From DATKRB01 sp035532415 (lineage in GTDB: Bacteria; Actinomycetota; Acidimicrobiia; Acidimicrobiales; RAAP-2): 64,000 nucleotides of DNA. The stretch is from NCBI GenBank assembly GCA_035532415.1, contig DATKRB010000011.1:32523-96522 (forward strand), read 5' to 3'. The notes beneath the pieces were generated by a model. The model searched no databases, was not told the DNA's origin, and worked only from the letters and a program-made list of their open reading frames with translations. A program made the position numbers and the translations under genes. Shown one piece after another: positions 22,870-30,948 of this stretch (its first letter is position 1; the number at the start of each line of letters is the position of its first letter).

Positions 22870-24498
22870 TCAACCGAGGTCGACGGTCCGGGTGAGGTCG
22901 ACCGACTCGAGCAGCCGACGGTCGTGCGAGACCAGGAGCAGCGTGCCGCCGAACCCGGCGAGAGCGGACTCGAGCTGCTCGATCGCCGGCAGGTCGAGAT
23001 GGTTGGTCGGCTCGTCCAAGACGAGGAAGTTCACTCCGAGCGCCTGAAAGGTGGCGAGCTCGGCCCGGGTCCGCTCGCCCGGCGAGAGCGACGAGCCGGG
23101 CCGGTTGACCTCGTCCGCTCCCAGACCGAACTTGGCCAGGAGGGAGCGGACCTCGGACCTGGTGAGATCGCACCGGGCCATCACCGACTCGGCGGCGGAG
23201 GCTTCCGTCGCCAGGGCGGAGCGGTCCTGGCCGAGCTCACCGACCACCACGCTCGGCCCGATCCACTGGTCGCCGGCCGCCAGGGGCAGACGACCCAGCA
23301 GCGCCGCCACCAGGGAGGACTTGCCCGAGCCGTTGGGGCCGGTGAGGGCCACCCTGTCGCCCCAGCCGATCTCGACGTCGATCGGGCCCAACCGGAAGCT
23401 TCCCCGCTCGATCGTGGCCTGCCCGAGCCTGACCACCACGGCACCGGCCCGTGGGGCCTGCTCGATGGTGAAGCGCAGCTCCCAGGGATCCCAGGGCTTG
23501 TCGACGGCGGGCAACGACTGAAGGGCGCGCTCGGTCCGCCGGGCCCTCGATGCCAATTGCTCGGTCCTGTTGACGCGGAAGTCGCGTTGCGCCTTGTCGC
23601 CGTCGCGGGCGGCCTTCTTCGCCCGGTTGACGCCGCTGGTCGCCCAGTCCCGCTCCCGGCGGGCTCGGGAGGCGAGCTCGTCGTGCCGGGTCTCGTACGT
23701 CGCGTACGCCTCCTCGGCGTGCCGACGGGTGGTCGTGCGCTCGGCCAGGAACGCGGACCAGCCTCCGCCGAAGAGGCGGCCGGCGTGGGTGTGGCCGTCG
23801 ATCTCGAGCACCGAGGTGACGGTCCGGTTCAGGAAGTCCCGGTCATGAGAGACGATCACCATCCCCCCCTCGCGGCGGGCGACGAACCCCTCGAGCCGGG
23901 CGAGCCCGTCGAAATCGAGGTCGTTGGTCGGCTCGTCGAGCAGGGTGATGTCGAACCGCGACAGCATGATGGCGGCCAAGGCGGCCATCGAGGCCTGGCC
24001 ACCCGACAGGGTGACCAGCTCGTGGTCGACGACAGCAAGAAGACCGAGGTCCTCCGCGATCCGATCGATCCGGGCGTCGATGTCACCGGCCGAGAGCGTG
24101 CCGAAGCGATCGAGGGCACGGGTGTACCGGTCGTCGGCCCCGGCGACGCCCGAGCCGAGGAGCTCCGCGGCGGCACCGAGCTCCGCCTCGGCGGCCGCCA
24201 CCCCGGTGCGCCGGGTGAGCATCTCGCGAACGCTCTCCCCTACGGGCGCCTCGTGCTCCTGGGCCAGGAGCCCGACGGAGGCCCCGGGCGGGTCGAGGCG
24301 GACGGTGCCCTCGTCGGGCAGGACCGTGCCGGCGAGGACGCGGAGCAGCGTCGACTTGCCGACCCCGTTGGGACCGACCACCCCGAGGCAGGTCGTCGGG
24401 CCCACCGTGACCGTGACGTCGCGGAGGACGGAGCGGCCACCGTGGTCGACGCCAAGATGGCCGGCGATCAGCGTCGCGAGGGTGGATCGTGCAGGCAA
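22870..24498 (-). CDS. ABC-F family ATPase
   Basis: A 542-residue soluble protein with two ATP-binding domains: Walker A 'GPNGVGKST' with signature 'LSGGQASMAAL' and 'LLDEPTNDLD', then Walker A 'GPNGSGKSS' with 'LSPGERTRAELA' and 'LDEPTNHLD'. The linker ('ERTTTRRHAEEAYATYETRHDEL' region) is charged and helical. There are no membrane helices. ABC-F proteins act on the ribosome; some protect it from antibiotics, others adjust translation. The sequence does not show which. It is transcribed divergently from the carbonic anhydrase-like gene and ends 64 bp from the radical SAM stop. Confidence 0.9.
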   Translation of the reverse strand: MPARSTLATLIAGHLGVDHGGRSVLRDVTVTVGPTTCLGVVGPNGVGKSTLLRVLAGTVLPDEGTVRLDPPGASVGLLAQEHEAPVGESVREMLTRRTGVAAAEAELGAAAELLGSGVAGADDRYTRALDRFGTLSAGDIDARIDRIAEDLGLLAVVDHELVTLSGGQASMAALAAIMLSRFDITLLDEPTNDLDFDGLARLEGFVARREGGMVIVSHDRDFLNRTVTSVLEIDGHTHAGRLFGGGWSAFLAERTTTRRHAEEAYATYETRHDELASRARRERDWATSGVNRAKKAARDGDKAQRDFRVNRTEQLASRARRTERALQSLPAVDKPWDPWELRFTIEQAPRAGAVVVRLGQATIERGSFRLGPIDVEIGWGDRVALTGPNGSGKSSLVAALLGRLPLAAGDQWIGPSVVVGELGQDRSALATEASAAESVMARCDLTRSEVRSLLAKFGLGADEVNRPGSSLSPGERTRAELATFQALGVNFLVLDEPTNHLDLPAIEQLESALAGFGGTLLLVSHDRRLLESVDLTRTVDLG

Positions 24499-24639
24499 GG
24501 ACAGCTCCAGTGACCGGGCGCGAGTCGGGTACGTCGAGAGAGGGGAGGTGAGGTCGGGGAAGGACCGACGGCGTCAACGCACGGTCCCATGGTATCGGCG
24601 GCTTGGTCCCCGCCGGGCACGAGCCCCTATGGTGCGTCC

Positions 24640-25158
24640 GTGCCGATTTACGCCCTGGGGGACCGGGTCCCCACCATCGACGACGACGCCTACGTGCATC
24701 CGGACGCGGTCGTCATCGGTGACGTCAGGATCGGCTCCGAGGCCTCGGTCTGGCCGGGGGCGGTGCTGAGGGGCGATTACGGCACGGTGATCGTCGGCGC
24801 GCGGACGTCCGTGCAGGACGGGACCGTCCTGCACGCCACCGAGGAGCTGGCGACGATGATCGGTTCGGGGTGCGTGATCGGGCATCTCGTCCACCTCGAG
24901 GGGTGCACGATCGAGGACGAGTGCCTCGTCGGCTCCAACAGCGTCGTCCTCCACCGGGCCCTGGTCCAGCGCGGAGCCACGGTTGGGGCGAGCGCGGTCG
25001 TCACCGGCGGGATGGTGGTCCCCCCGGGGGCGCTCGCCGTCGGGATCCCGGCGTCGATCAGGCTTGGCGGGTCCTCGGAGGAGGGGATCCGCATCGGGGT
25101 CGGGATATACGTCGAGAACGCCCGTCGCTACCGGTCGGCGCTCCGGCGTCTCGGTTGA
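24640..25158 (+). CDS. gamma-carbonic anhydrase / hexapeptide-repeat protein
   Basis: A 172-residue left-handed beta-helix protein built from hexapeptide repeats ('AYVHPDAVVIGDVRIGSEASVW'-like turns). It has the family's arginine and acid around 'GAVLRGDYG' and metal-site histidines in 'QDGTVLHATEE' and 'IGHLVHLEG'. These match gamma-class carbonic anhydrases such as YrdA/PaaY. The GTG at 24640 gives the usual N-terminus 'VPIYALGDRVPTI'. It could interconvert CO2 and bicarbonate or be a related acyltransferase-fold protein; carbonic anhydrase is the better guess. Confidence 0.85.
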   Translation: MPIYALGDRVPTIDDDAYVHPDAVVIGDVRIGSEASVWPGAVLRGDYGTVIVGARTSVQDGTVLHATEELATMIGSGCVIGHLVHLEGCTIEDECLVGSNSVVLHRALVQRGATVGASAVVTGGMVVPPGALAVGIPASIRLGGSSEEGIRIGVGIYVENARRYRSALRRLG

Positions 25159-25300
25159 GGCCTCCGCCGGCGGCCCCTGACGGCGCAGGCGCGTCGACCC
25201 GGCGGCCTCCGCCGCCCGACGCGCGGCGCTGGGCCCCCGGGAGGAATACGTTTGGGCGTGGTCCGCGGGGGACCGATGGTCGACGATCGGGGAGCCGAGG

Positions 25301-26440
25301 ATGTCCGACGAGGTCTTGCCGTTCCGCGTGGAGGTTCCCGAGGGAGACCTGAGGGATCTCCGGGAGCGTCTGGCGCGGACCCGTTGGCCCGAGCCGGCCA
25401 CCGTGGGGGACTGGTCCCAGGGGGTGCCGCTCGACTACGTGAAGGCCCTCTGCCGGCACTGGTCGGACGGGTACGACTGGCGTGCCCGTGAGGCGCGGCT
25501 CAACGAGCTGGCCCAGTTCCGCACCGAGATCGACGGTCTGGGCATCCACTTCCTTCACGTCCGATCGCCGGAGCCCGAAGCCCTTCCGCTGGTGCTGACC
25601 CATGGTTGGCCGGGTTCGATCGTGGAGTTTCAGGAGGTGGTCGGGCCGCTGACCGATCCGGTGGCGCACGGTGGCGACCCGGCGGACGCCTTTCACGTCG
25701 TGGTCCCTTCGCTGCCCGGCTACGGCTGGAGCGACAAACCTGCGACGACCGGCTGGGGGATCGAGCGCATCGCGGAGGCCTGGGGGACGCTCATGGCCCG
25801 CCTGGGCTACGACCGGTACGGCGCCCAGGGAGGGGACTGGGGGGCCGGGGTCACCACCCGGCTCGGCATTCAGGACCCCGGGCACCTCGCGGGCATCCAC
25901 CTCAACCTGGTGGCCGCCCGCCCCGAGCCCGGTCAGCGGGAGTTCGACGAGGAGGAGCAACGGGCGATCGCGGATCTCGCGCACTACACCGAGTGGGAGT
26001 CGGGCTATTCCCAGCAGCAGGCCACCCGTCCCCAGACCCTGGGTTACGCGCTCACCGACTCCCCGGCCGGTCAGTGCGCGTGGATACTCGAGAAGTTCCG
26101 CTCGTGGGCCGATTGCGGCGACGACCCGGTGGGGGCGTTCGGGGCGGACCGGCTGCTCGACAACATCATGGTGTACTGGCTCTCGTCCTCCGCGTCTTCG
26201 TCGGCCCGGCTCTACTGGCAGAGCTTCCGGAGCATGGTCGGTACGCAGCCGGTGGACGTTCCCACCGGCGCGTCCGTCTTCCCCAAGGAGATCATCCGGT
26301 CCCCCAGAAAGTGGGCGGAGCGGATCTACACCGACCTGCGGTACTGGAACGAGCTCGATCGCGGCGGGCACTTCGCCGCATTCGAGCAACCCGAGCTCTT
26401 CGTGAACGAGGTCAGGGCGTTCTTCCGGTTGGTCCGGTAG
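25301..26440 (+). CDS. epoxide hydrolase (EHN-domain alpha/beta hydrolase)
   Basis: A 379-residue protein with the N-terminal epoxide-hydrolase cap ('RLARTRWPEPATVGDWSQG', 'LCRHWSDGYDWRAREARLN'). The alpha/beta-hydrolase core shows 'LTHGWPGSIVEF' (oxyanion region), 'PSLPGYGWSDKP' and the nucleophile elbow 'QGGDWGAGV', where Asp attacks the epoxide. A C-terminal His ('GGHFAAFEQPE') completes the triad. It should open epoxides to diols. The gene stands alone between the carbonic anhydrase-like and MaoC-like genes. Confidence 0.9.
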   Translation: MSDEVLPFRVEVPEGDLRDLRERLARTRWPEPATVGDWSQGVPLDYVKALCRHWSDGYDWRAREARLNELAQFRTEIDGLGIHFLHVRSPEPEALPLVLTHGWPGSIVEFQEVVGPLTDPVAHGGDPADAFHVVVPSLPGYGWSDKPATTGWGIERIAEAWGTLMARLGYDRYGAQGGDWGAGVTTRLGIQDPGHLAGIHLNLVAARPEPGQREFDEEEQRAIADLAHYTEWESGYSQQQATRPQTLGYALTDSPAGQCAWILEKFRSWADCGDDPVGAFGADRLLDNIMVYWLSSSASSSARLYWQSFRSMVGTQPVDVPTGASVFPKEIIRSPRKWAERIYTDLRYWNELDRGGHFAAFEQPELFVNEVRAFFRLVR

Positions 26441-26543
26441 GGCCTTTGCGCGGGGCCAGGTCGAAAGGAACCCTGAGCAGGGTGTCCCGCAAAGTGCTGG
26501 GATCCCTGCGCCTGATTCGGGGCCCCGAGTACGATGCCTCGCC

Positions 26544-27404
26544 ATGACCGATCCGGCTATCCACGTGGGGACCAAGTTTGAGAGCTACACCGGCCGCATC
26601 GATCACGATGCGGCCATGGCCTACGCGCTGGCGACGAACGATCCCAACCCGATTTACGCGAGCGGCGGGGCGGTGCCGCCCATCTACACGGTCTCGCTCA
26701 TCCTTCCCGCCTACCTCCAAGCCGGGCAGAGGAGCGTCGACCCCGGGGCGATCGAGGGGGTCACGGGCGGTGTGCACGGAGAGCACGACGTCTACTTTTA
26801 CGATCCCGCCCGGCCAGGGGACGACCTCGAGTGGAGCGCGACCACCCATTGCGCCAAGCAGACGCCGGCGGGAGCGATGGTCACCCAACGGATCCTGGTG
26901 AGCGACCTACAGGGGAGGCCTCTGGTGGAGCACTACTGGTCGACCCTGCTCATCGGCGGGAAGATCGCCGCCGACATCGGCCCGGACCTCGCCGACCACA
27001 CGTTTCCCGAGGACGCGCGCAGCCGCCCGATCGGCAGCCACACCTTCGAGATCGCCGGGGACCAGACCTTCCGCTACGCGGGAGCCTCCACGGACCACGC
27101 GAACATCCACATCGACGACGAGGCGGCGCGCCGCAACGGTTTCCCGAGCAAGTTCCTTCAGGGACTCTGCACCTTCGCCATGTGCAGTGGCGCGGTGGTG
27201 CGGCTGGGGGCCGACGGGGACCCCGACCGCCTGCGCCGGTTGGCGGGTCGGTTCTCCGCCCCGGTCTTCCCCCGTCACGAGCTGACCGTCGACGTGTACG
27301 ACGCCGGTTCCGCCGACGATGGCGGCCGGGTGCTGGCGTTTGAGGCATCGTCGCAGGGCGTGACGGTCATAAAGCACGGCCGGGCCGAGCTGCGGCCCGC
27401 CTGA
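26544..27404 (+). CDS. double-hotdog MaoC-like dehydratase/hydratase
   Basis: A 286-residue protein containing two hotdog folds. The C-terminal one carries the hydratase-2 motif: 'YAGASTDHANIHIDDEAARRNGFPSKFLQG', in which Asp and His (D-H-x-x-I-H) are catalytic. The N-terminal repeat ('YTGRIDHDAAMAYALATNDPNP') has lost most of that motif, as in other fused MaoC proteins of mycobacteria. It probably hydrates an enoyl-CoA in fatty acid or steroid breakdown. The next gene begins 2 nt after its stop, suggesting an operon, although the two products look functionally unrelated. Confidence 0.85.
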   Translation: MTDPAIHVGTKFESYTGRIDHDAAMAYALATNDPNPIYASGGAVPPIYTVSLILPAYLQAGQRSVDPGAIEGVTGGVHGEHDVYFYDPARPGDDLEWSATTHCAKQTPAGAMVTQRILVSDLQGRPLVEHYWSTLLIGGKIAADIGPDLADHTFPEDARSRPIGSHTFEIAGDQTFRYAGASTDHANIHIDDEAARRNGFPSKFLQGLCTFAMCSGAVVRLGADGDPDRLRRLAGRFSAPVFPRHELTVDVYDAGSADDGGRVLAFEASSQGVTVIKHGRAELRPA

Positions 27405-27406
27405 GG

Positions 27407-28408
27407 ATGAGCGGCAGCACGCACGGGGGCGCCGCCGGCCGGTGGTTGGCGTCGGACGGCAACTGGTACCCGCCGGACATGCACCCCGACGCCCTGAGAT
27501 CGGGTGCCTCGGGCGCGGTGCTCCCCGCCGCCGGGGCGAATCGAAGAGCTCTCGCCCTCACGATGGCGGCGATCGTCCTGGTTGGTGCCGCGGCCGGTAC
27601 CGGCGTGGCGGTCATCGGTGACCGATCGACACCGGCGACCCCGCCGCCCGCGCCGGCCCAGTCCCCGGTGAAGGCCGTGGTCGCGTCGGTGGCCACGACG
27701 GAGCAGGCCCGGACGGCCCACGTGGACCTGACCATGCACGCCTCGGTGACCGGGGCCGGGACCGCGTCGGGCACGGTGACGGCCACCGGGGCGGGCAATA
27801 TCGACTTCGCCGACAACGCGGCTCAGCTCGCGCTCGACTACAGCGGGCCCGGCGTTCAGGGCGGGCTCGCCATCTCGGAGATATACGTGGGGGGTACCGC
27901 GTACGTGTCCATTCCGCAGGTCGCGCAGCTCGTGCCGGGCAAGAGCTGGATCTCGGTTCCGGTGGTGGGGTCGAGCTCGATCGACCCGGGGAGCTCCAAT
28001 CCGGCCGACCTGCTCCATATCCTCGCCAGCGAGGGGAACACGGTCACCGCCCTCGGACCGAGCACGATCGGCGGGGTCGGGGTACAGGGCTACCACGTGG
28101 TGGTCGACGCCGGCTTCCTCCGGTCGCGGATCGGGCAGCTCGGGCTCAGCCCGGGCGAGCAGCAGGCTCTGCAGCAGATCCTCACGAGCTCCGCTCTGCA
28201 ATTCGACGTGTTCGTCGACGGCTCGGGGCAGCTGCGCCGCATGAACCTCGACATGTCCATTCACGCCGGGGCCGGCGGCTCGAGCGTCGCCGCGCACGTC
28301 GAGGAGGACTTCAGCGACTACGGCGCCGCGGTGGCGATCAACCCGCCTCCGGCTTCGGAGGTGACGACCCTCCAGCAGGTCGCGAGCTCCGGCGGGGCCC
28401 CGGCGTAG
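27407..28408 (+). CDS. membrane-anchored LppX/LprG-like protein with SDG-WYPP head
   Basis: A 333-residue protein. The N-terminus has 'RWLASDGNWYPPDMHPD', a short motif I associate with membrane proteins of Acidimicrobiia and relatives, followed by one helix ('LALTMAAIVLVGAAAGTGVAV', about 48-68). The extracytoplasmic part ('ARTAHVDLTMHASV', 'YVGGTAYVSIPQ', 'GVQGYHVVVDAGF', 'LRRMNLDMSI') has the pattern of the LppX/LprG/LolA-like fold that binds lipids in mycobacteria. It lacks a lipobox cysteine and is instead anchored by the helix. Lipid carriage is inference. Confidence 0.7.
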   Translation: MSGSTHGGAAGRWLASDGNWYPPDMHPDALRSGASGAVLPAAGANRRALALTMAAIVLVGAAAGTGVAVIGDRSTPATPPPAPAQSPVKAVVASVATTEQARTAHVDLTMHASVTGAGTASGTVTATGAGNIDFADNAAQLALDYSGPGVQGGLAISEIYVGGTAYVSIPQVAQLVPGKSWISVPVVGSSSIDPGSSNPADLLHILASEGNTVTALGPSTIGGVGVQGYHVVVDAGFLRSRIGQLGLSPGEQQALQQILTSSALQFDVFVDGSGQLRRMNLDMSIHAGAGGSSVAAHVEEDFSDYGAAVAINPPPASEVTTLQQVASSGGAPA

Positions 28409-28465
28409 CGCCGGCGCCCGGGCGGGACCCAGATGGCCCGGCCCTCGGGCGCCTAGGCTACGAAG

Positions 28466-29386
28466 ATGCCGATCCGCGAATTCTTCCACCTCATGCTCAT
28501 GGTCGACGACATCGACGACGCGGGCCAGTTCTTCGACGCGCTGTTCTCCCCGGTCACCTACATGCAGAAGTCGTGGTCGGATCTCGACAAGCGCTGGGCG
28601 TCGCTCAACCGTATCGGTGACGACTTCGTGCTCGAGCTGATGGAGGCGAGCAAGGACCCCGCGGACCAGGGTGCCCCGCTTCCCAAGTTCGCCAACCGGT
28701 TCGGCCAGCACCTGCACTCCTTCGCCTGGTTGGTCGACGCTCCGGACCTCCGGCCTCTGTTCGACGACCTGCAGGCCGCCGGCGTCCGGATCGCCAAGCC
28801 GGGCGGAGGGCTCTTTCAGGGCGAGGTCGTGGACCTCCCCGACGTCATCTTCACCCATCCCAAGGACACGTTCGGCCAGATGGAGTTCATGGCGCGGGCG
28901 CCCGAGGGACACGTTCGCGACCCGCTGTTCAAGACGGGATGGTCGTCGGCGTTCTGGCGTGACGAGCATCCGCTCGGCATCCTGCGCCTGTCCCACATGA
29001 CCAACGTCGTCCGGGACCTCGACCGGCCGCTGTCGCTCTTCACCGGGCCGCTTCACGGGAACCTCTTCCACCGGAGCACGACCGAGACCGTCGAGCACGC
29101 CTTCGTCATGGTCGGGACCGACACGGTGATCGAGCTGGCCCGACCCACCACCCCGGGGTCCGCGCTCGGGCGCGACCTGGCCGACCACGGGGAGATCCCG
29201 CACGGGTTGACGTTTCTGGTGAGGGACCTCGATTCGGCCGAGCGGCACGTGGAGAAGCTCGGTGTCAGGGTCTCCGAGCGCCGGGCCGGCTCGTTGGTCC
29301 TCGATCCCCGCGACACCTTCAACGCCGTGGTCGGGTTCACCGACGAGCTCCTGCCCGACGACCCCCGGGGGACGGTCGGCCCCTGA
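28466..29386 (+). CDS. VOC (glyoxalase/dioxygenase-like) family protein
   Basis: A 306-residue protein with two vicinal-oxygen-chelate modules, the first starting 'FFHLMLMVDDIDDAGQFFDALF' and the second 'ILRLSHMTNVVRDLDRPLSLFTG'. Candidate metal ligands include His8, His in 'GQHLHSFAW' and Glu in 'FGQMEFMAR'. This architecture occurs in dioxygenases and glyoxalases, but the substrate cannot be read from sequence. The gene stands by itself, 57 bp after the LppX-like gene. Confidence 0.78.
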   Translation: MPIREFFHLMLMVDDIDDAGQFFDALFSPVTYMQKSWSDLDKRWASLNRIGDDFVLELMEASKDPADQGAPLPKFANRFGQHLHSFAWLVDAPDLRPLFDDLQAAGVRIAKPGGGLFQGEVVDLPDVIFTHPKDTFGQMEFMARAPEGHVRDPLFKTGWSSAFWRDEHPLGILRLSHMTNVVRDLDRPLSLFTGPLHGNLFHRSTTETVEHAFVMVGTDTVIELARPTTPGSALGRDLADHGEIPHGLTFLVRDLDSAERHVEKLGVRVSERRAGSLVLDPRDTFNAVVGFTDELLPDDPRGTVGP

Positions 29387-29494
29387 CCGGGCATGTGCCG
29401 ACCGGCGCCGGACACCCCGGATCGACCGGTGGGCGACTATCCGGGAGCGCTCGGGTTCCCTACACTGGCGGGTATCGAGCGAGGGGGTGGGCTG

Positions 29495-29926
29495 ATGCGC
29501 ATTTCGGACCTCCTGAAGGAGAAGGGTTCGGCGGTCGCCACCATCCGGGGAAGCGCCATCGTGGCCGATGCGGTCACCGACCTCGGTCGGCACCAGATCG
29601 GAGCGCTGGTGGTCTCCGCCGATGGCGAGCACATCGACGGGATCGTCTCGGAGCGTGACGTGGTGCGCGGCCTGGGCACCCGGCACGAGACGTTGCTCGG
29701 CGCGCCGGTCACCTCCATCATGTCGGCGACGGTCCATACGTGCTCACCGGATGACGACACCGACTCCCTGATGGCGGTCATGACCGAACGACGGATCCGC
29801 CACGTGCCGGTCGTCCGTGAAGGCGTCCTGTGCGGGATCGTGAGCATCGGCGACGTCGTGAAGTGCCGGATCGGGGAGCTCGAGAGGAATCGCAAGGAGC
29901 TCGTCGACTACATCAACGGCCGCTGA
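29495..29926 (+). CDS. CBS-domain protein
   Basis: A 143-residue protein consisting of two CBS motifs: 'IRGSAIVADAVTDLGRHQIGALVV...GIVSERDVVRGL' and 'CSPDDDTDSLMAVMTERRIRHVPVV...GIVSIGDVVK'. Such a pair forms a Bateman module that binds adenine nucleotides. It resembles the small stand-alone CBS proteins of actinobacteria (hypoxic-response protein type). The ATG at 29495 is preceded by a GAGGGGG ribosome-binding site at about 29481, and begins 'MRISDLLKEKG', the family's normal start. Confidence 0.88.
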   Translation: MRISDLLKEKGSAVATIRGSAIVADAVTDLGRHQIGALVVSADGEHIDGIVSERDVVRGLGTRHETLLGAPVTSIMSATVHTCSPDDDTDSLMAVMTERRIRHVPVVREGVLCGIVSIGDVVKCRIGELERNRKELVDYINGR

Positions 29927-29938
29927 GTCGATCGACCG

Positions 29939-29963
29939 CCGGCTGCTGCGGGCAGCGAGCCGG
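29939..29963. terminator. hairpin between convergent genes
   Basis: A strong inverted repeat with arms CCGGCT-GCTGC and GCAGC-G-AGCCGG and a tiny loop lies between the CBS gene and the convergent dehydrogenase gene. There is no U-run, as is common for terminators in GC-rich actinobacteria. Confidence 0.5.
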
Positions 29964-29986
29964 GCCGGAGGTTCGGGGAGCCTGGC

Positions 29987-30934
29987 TCAGAGGACCTCGT
30001 GGGCAAGCGGTCGCCCTTCGACGTACGCCGCCAGGTTCGCGCAGAACAGGTCGCACAGGCGCTCGGCGTTCCCTGTGCTCGACCCCGCGATGTGGGGCGT
30101 CACCTCGATCCGTTCGTCGTCCCAGAACGGATGCCCGGGCGGGAGGGGCTCGGTGACGAAGACGTCGAGGGCGGCGGCTCCGGGTGCTCCCCGGTCGAGC
30201 CCCCGCACCAACGCATCTTCGTCCACGAGCCCACCGCGGCCGACGTTGACGAAGAGGCTCCCCGGAGCCATGGCCCCGAAGAACCTGTCGTCGGCCAGCC
30301 CGGCGGTGGACGCGTTCAGCGGGGTGCACAGCACGACGACGTCGGCGCCGCGCAGCGCGTCGTGGACCCGATCGGGGGTCACGGACGGGACCGGGTCGTC
30401 GATGGAGGGACGACGGCGCACGCCGCGCAGCCCGACGCCCAGCGCACCGGCCAGGTGGGCCACGGCCCGCCCGATCGACCCGAGCCCGACGATGGCCCAG
30501 GTGCTGCCGCTGACCTCGTCGTGAGGACCGCCATCCCACCGGTGCTCCCGTTGCGCCGCCCGCCAGCGCGCGGCGCCGTGGCGGTGATCGATCACGGTCC
30601 GGATCACGTGCTCGGCGATGGGGATGGCGTTCACGTGGGCCGACGTCAACCGGGCGCCTCCGGAACGGATACGCCCGAAGACCGGGTCGTCGTGGCCTGC
30701 CGCCGAGGACTGGAGCCAAGCGAGCGCGGGATCCCGGACGAGAGCACCGAAGAACCGACGGGCCAGATCGTCGTAGTAGAGGTCGTCGGTGAACCACGCC
30801 ACCGTGGCGCTCGTCGGTTCGCCGCCGACGAAGTCACCCCCCGCCTCGAGCCGGATGGCTCGTGCCTGCGGGACGACTTGGAGCACCCGGTCCCAGAACC
30901 GCTCGTACGCCGCTGCGCTGAGGAGGACGTCCAT
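29987..30934 (-). CDS. D-isomer-specific 2-hydroxyacid dehydrogenase
   Basis: A 315-residue NAD(P)-dependent dehydrogenase. The Rossmann motif is 'VGLGSIGRAVAHLAGALG', with 'LCTPLNASTAGL' and 'FVNVGRGGLVDEDAL' around the catalytic Arg region, 'ALDVFVTEPLP' (Glu) and the catalytic His in 'VTPHIAGS'. It reduces a 2-keto acid or oxidises a D-2-hydroxy acid; substrate unknown. Its start is 14 nt after the MMPL stop, so both belong to one transcript that probably is controlled by the TetR regulator upstream. Confidence 0.88.
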   Translation of the reverse strand: MDVLLSAAAYERFWDRVLQVVPQARAIRLEAGGDFVGGEPTSATVAWFTDDLYYDDLARRFFGALVRDPALAWLQSSAAGHDDPVFGRIRSGGARLTSAHVNAIPIAEHVIRTVIDHRHGAARWRAAQREHRWDGGPHDEVSGSTWAIVGLGSIGRAVAHLAGALGVGLRGVRRRPSIDDPVPSVTPDRVHDALRGADVVVLCTPLNASTAGLADDRFFGAMAPGSLFVNVGRGGLVDEDALVRGLDRGAPGAAALDVFVTEPLPPGHPFWDDERIEVTPHIAGSSTGNAERLCDLFCANLAAYVEGRPLAHEVL

Positions 30935-30948
30935 CGTGGTCCGGGCGC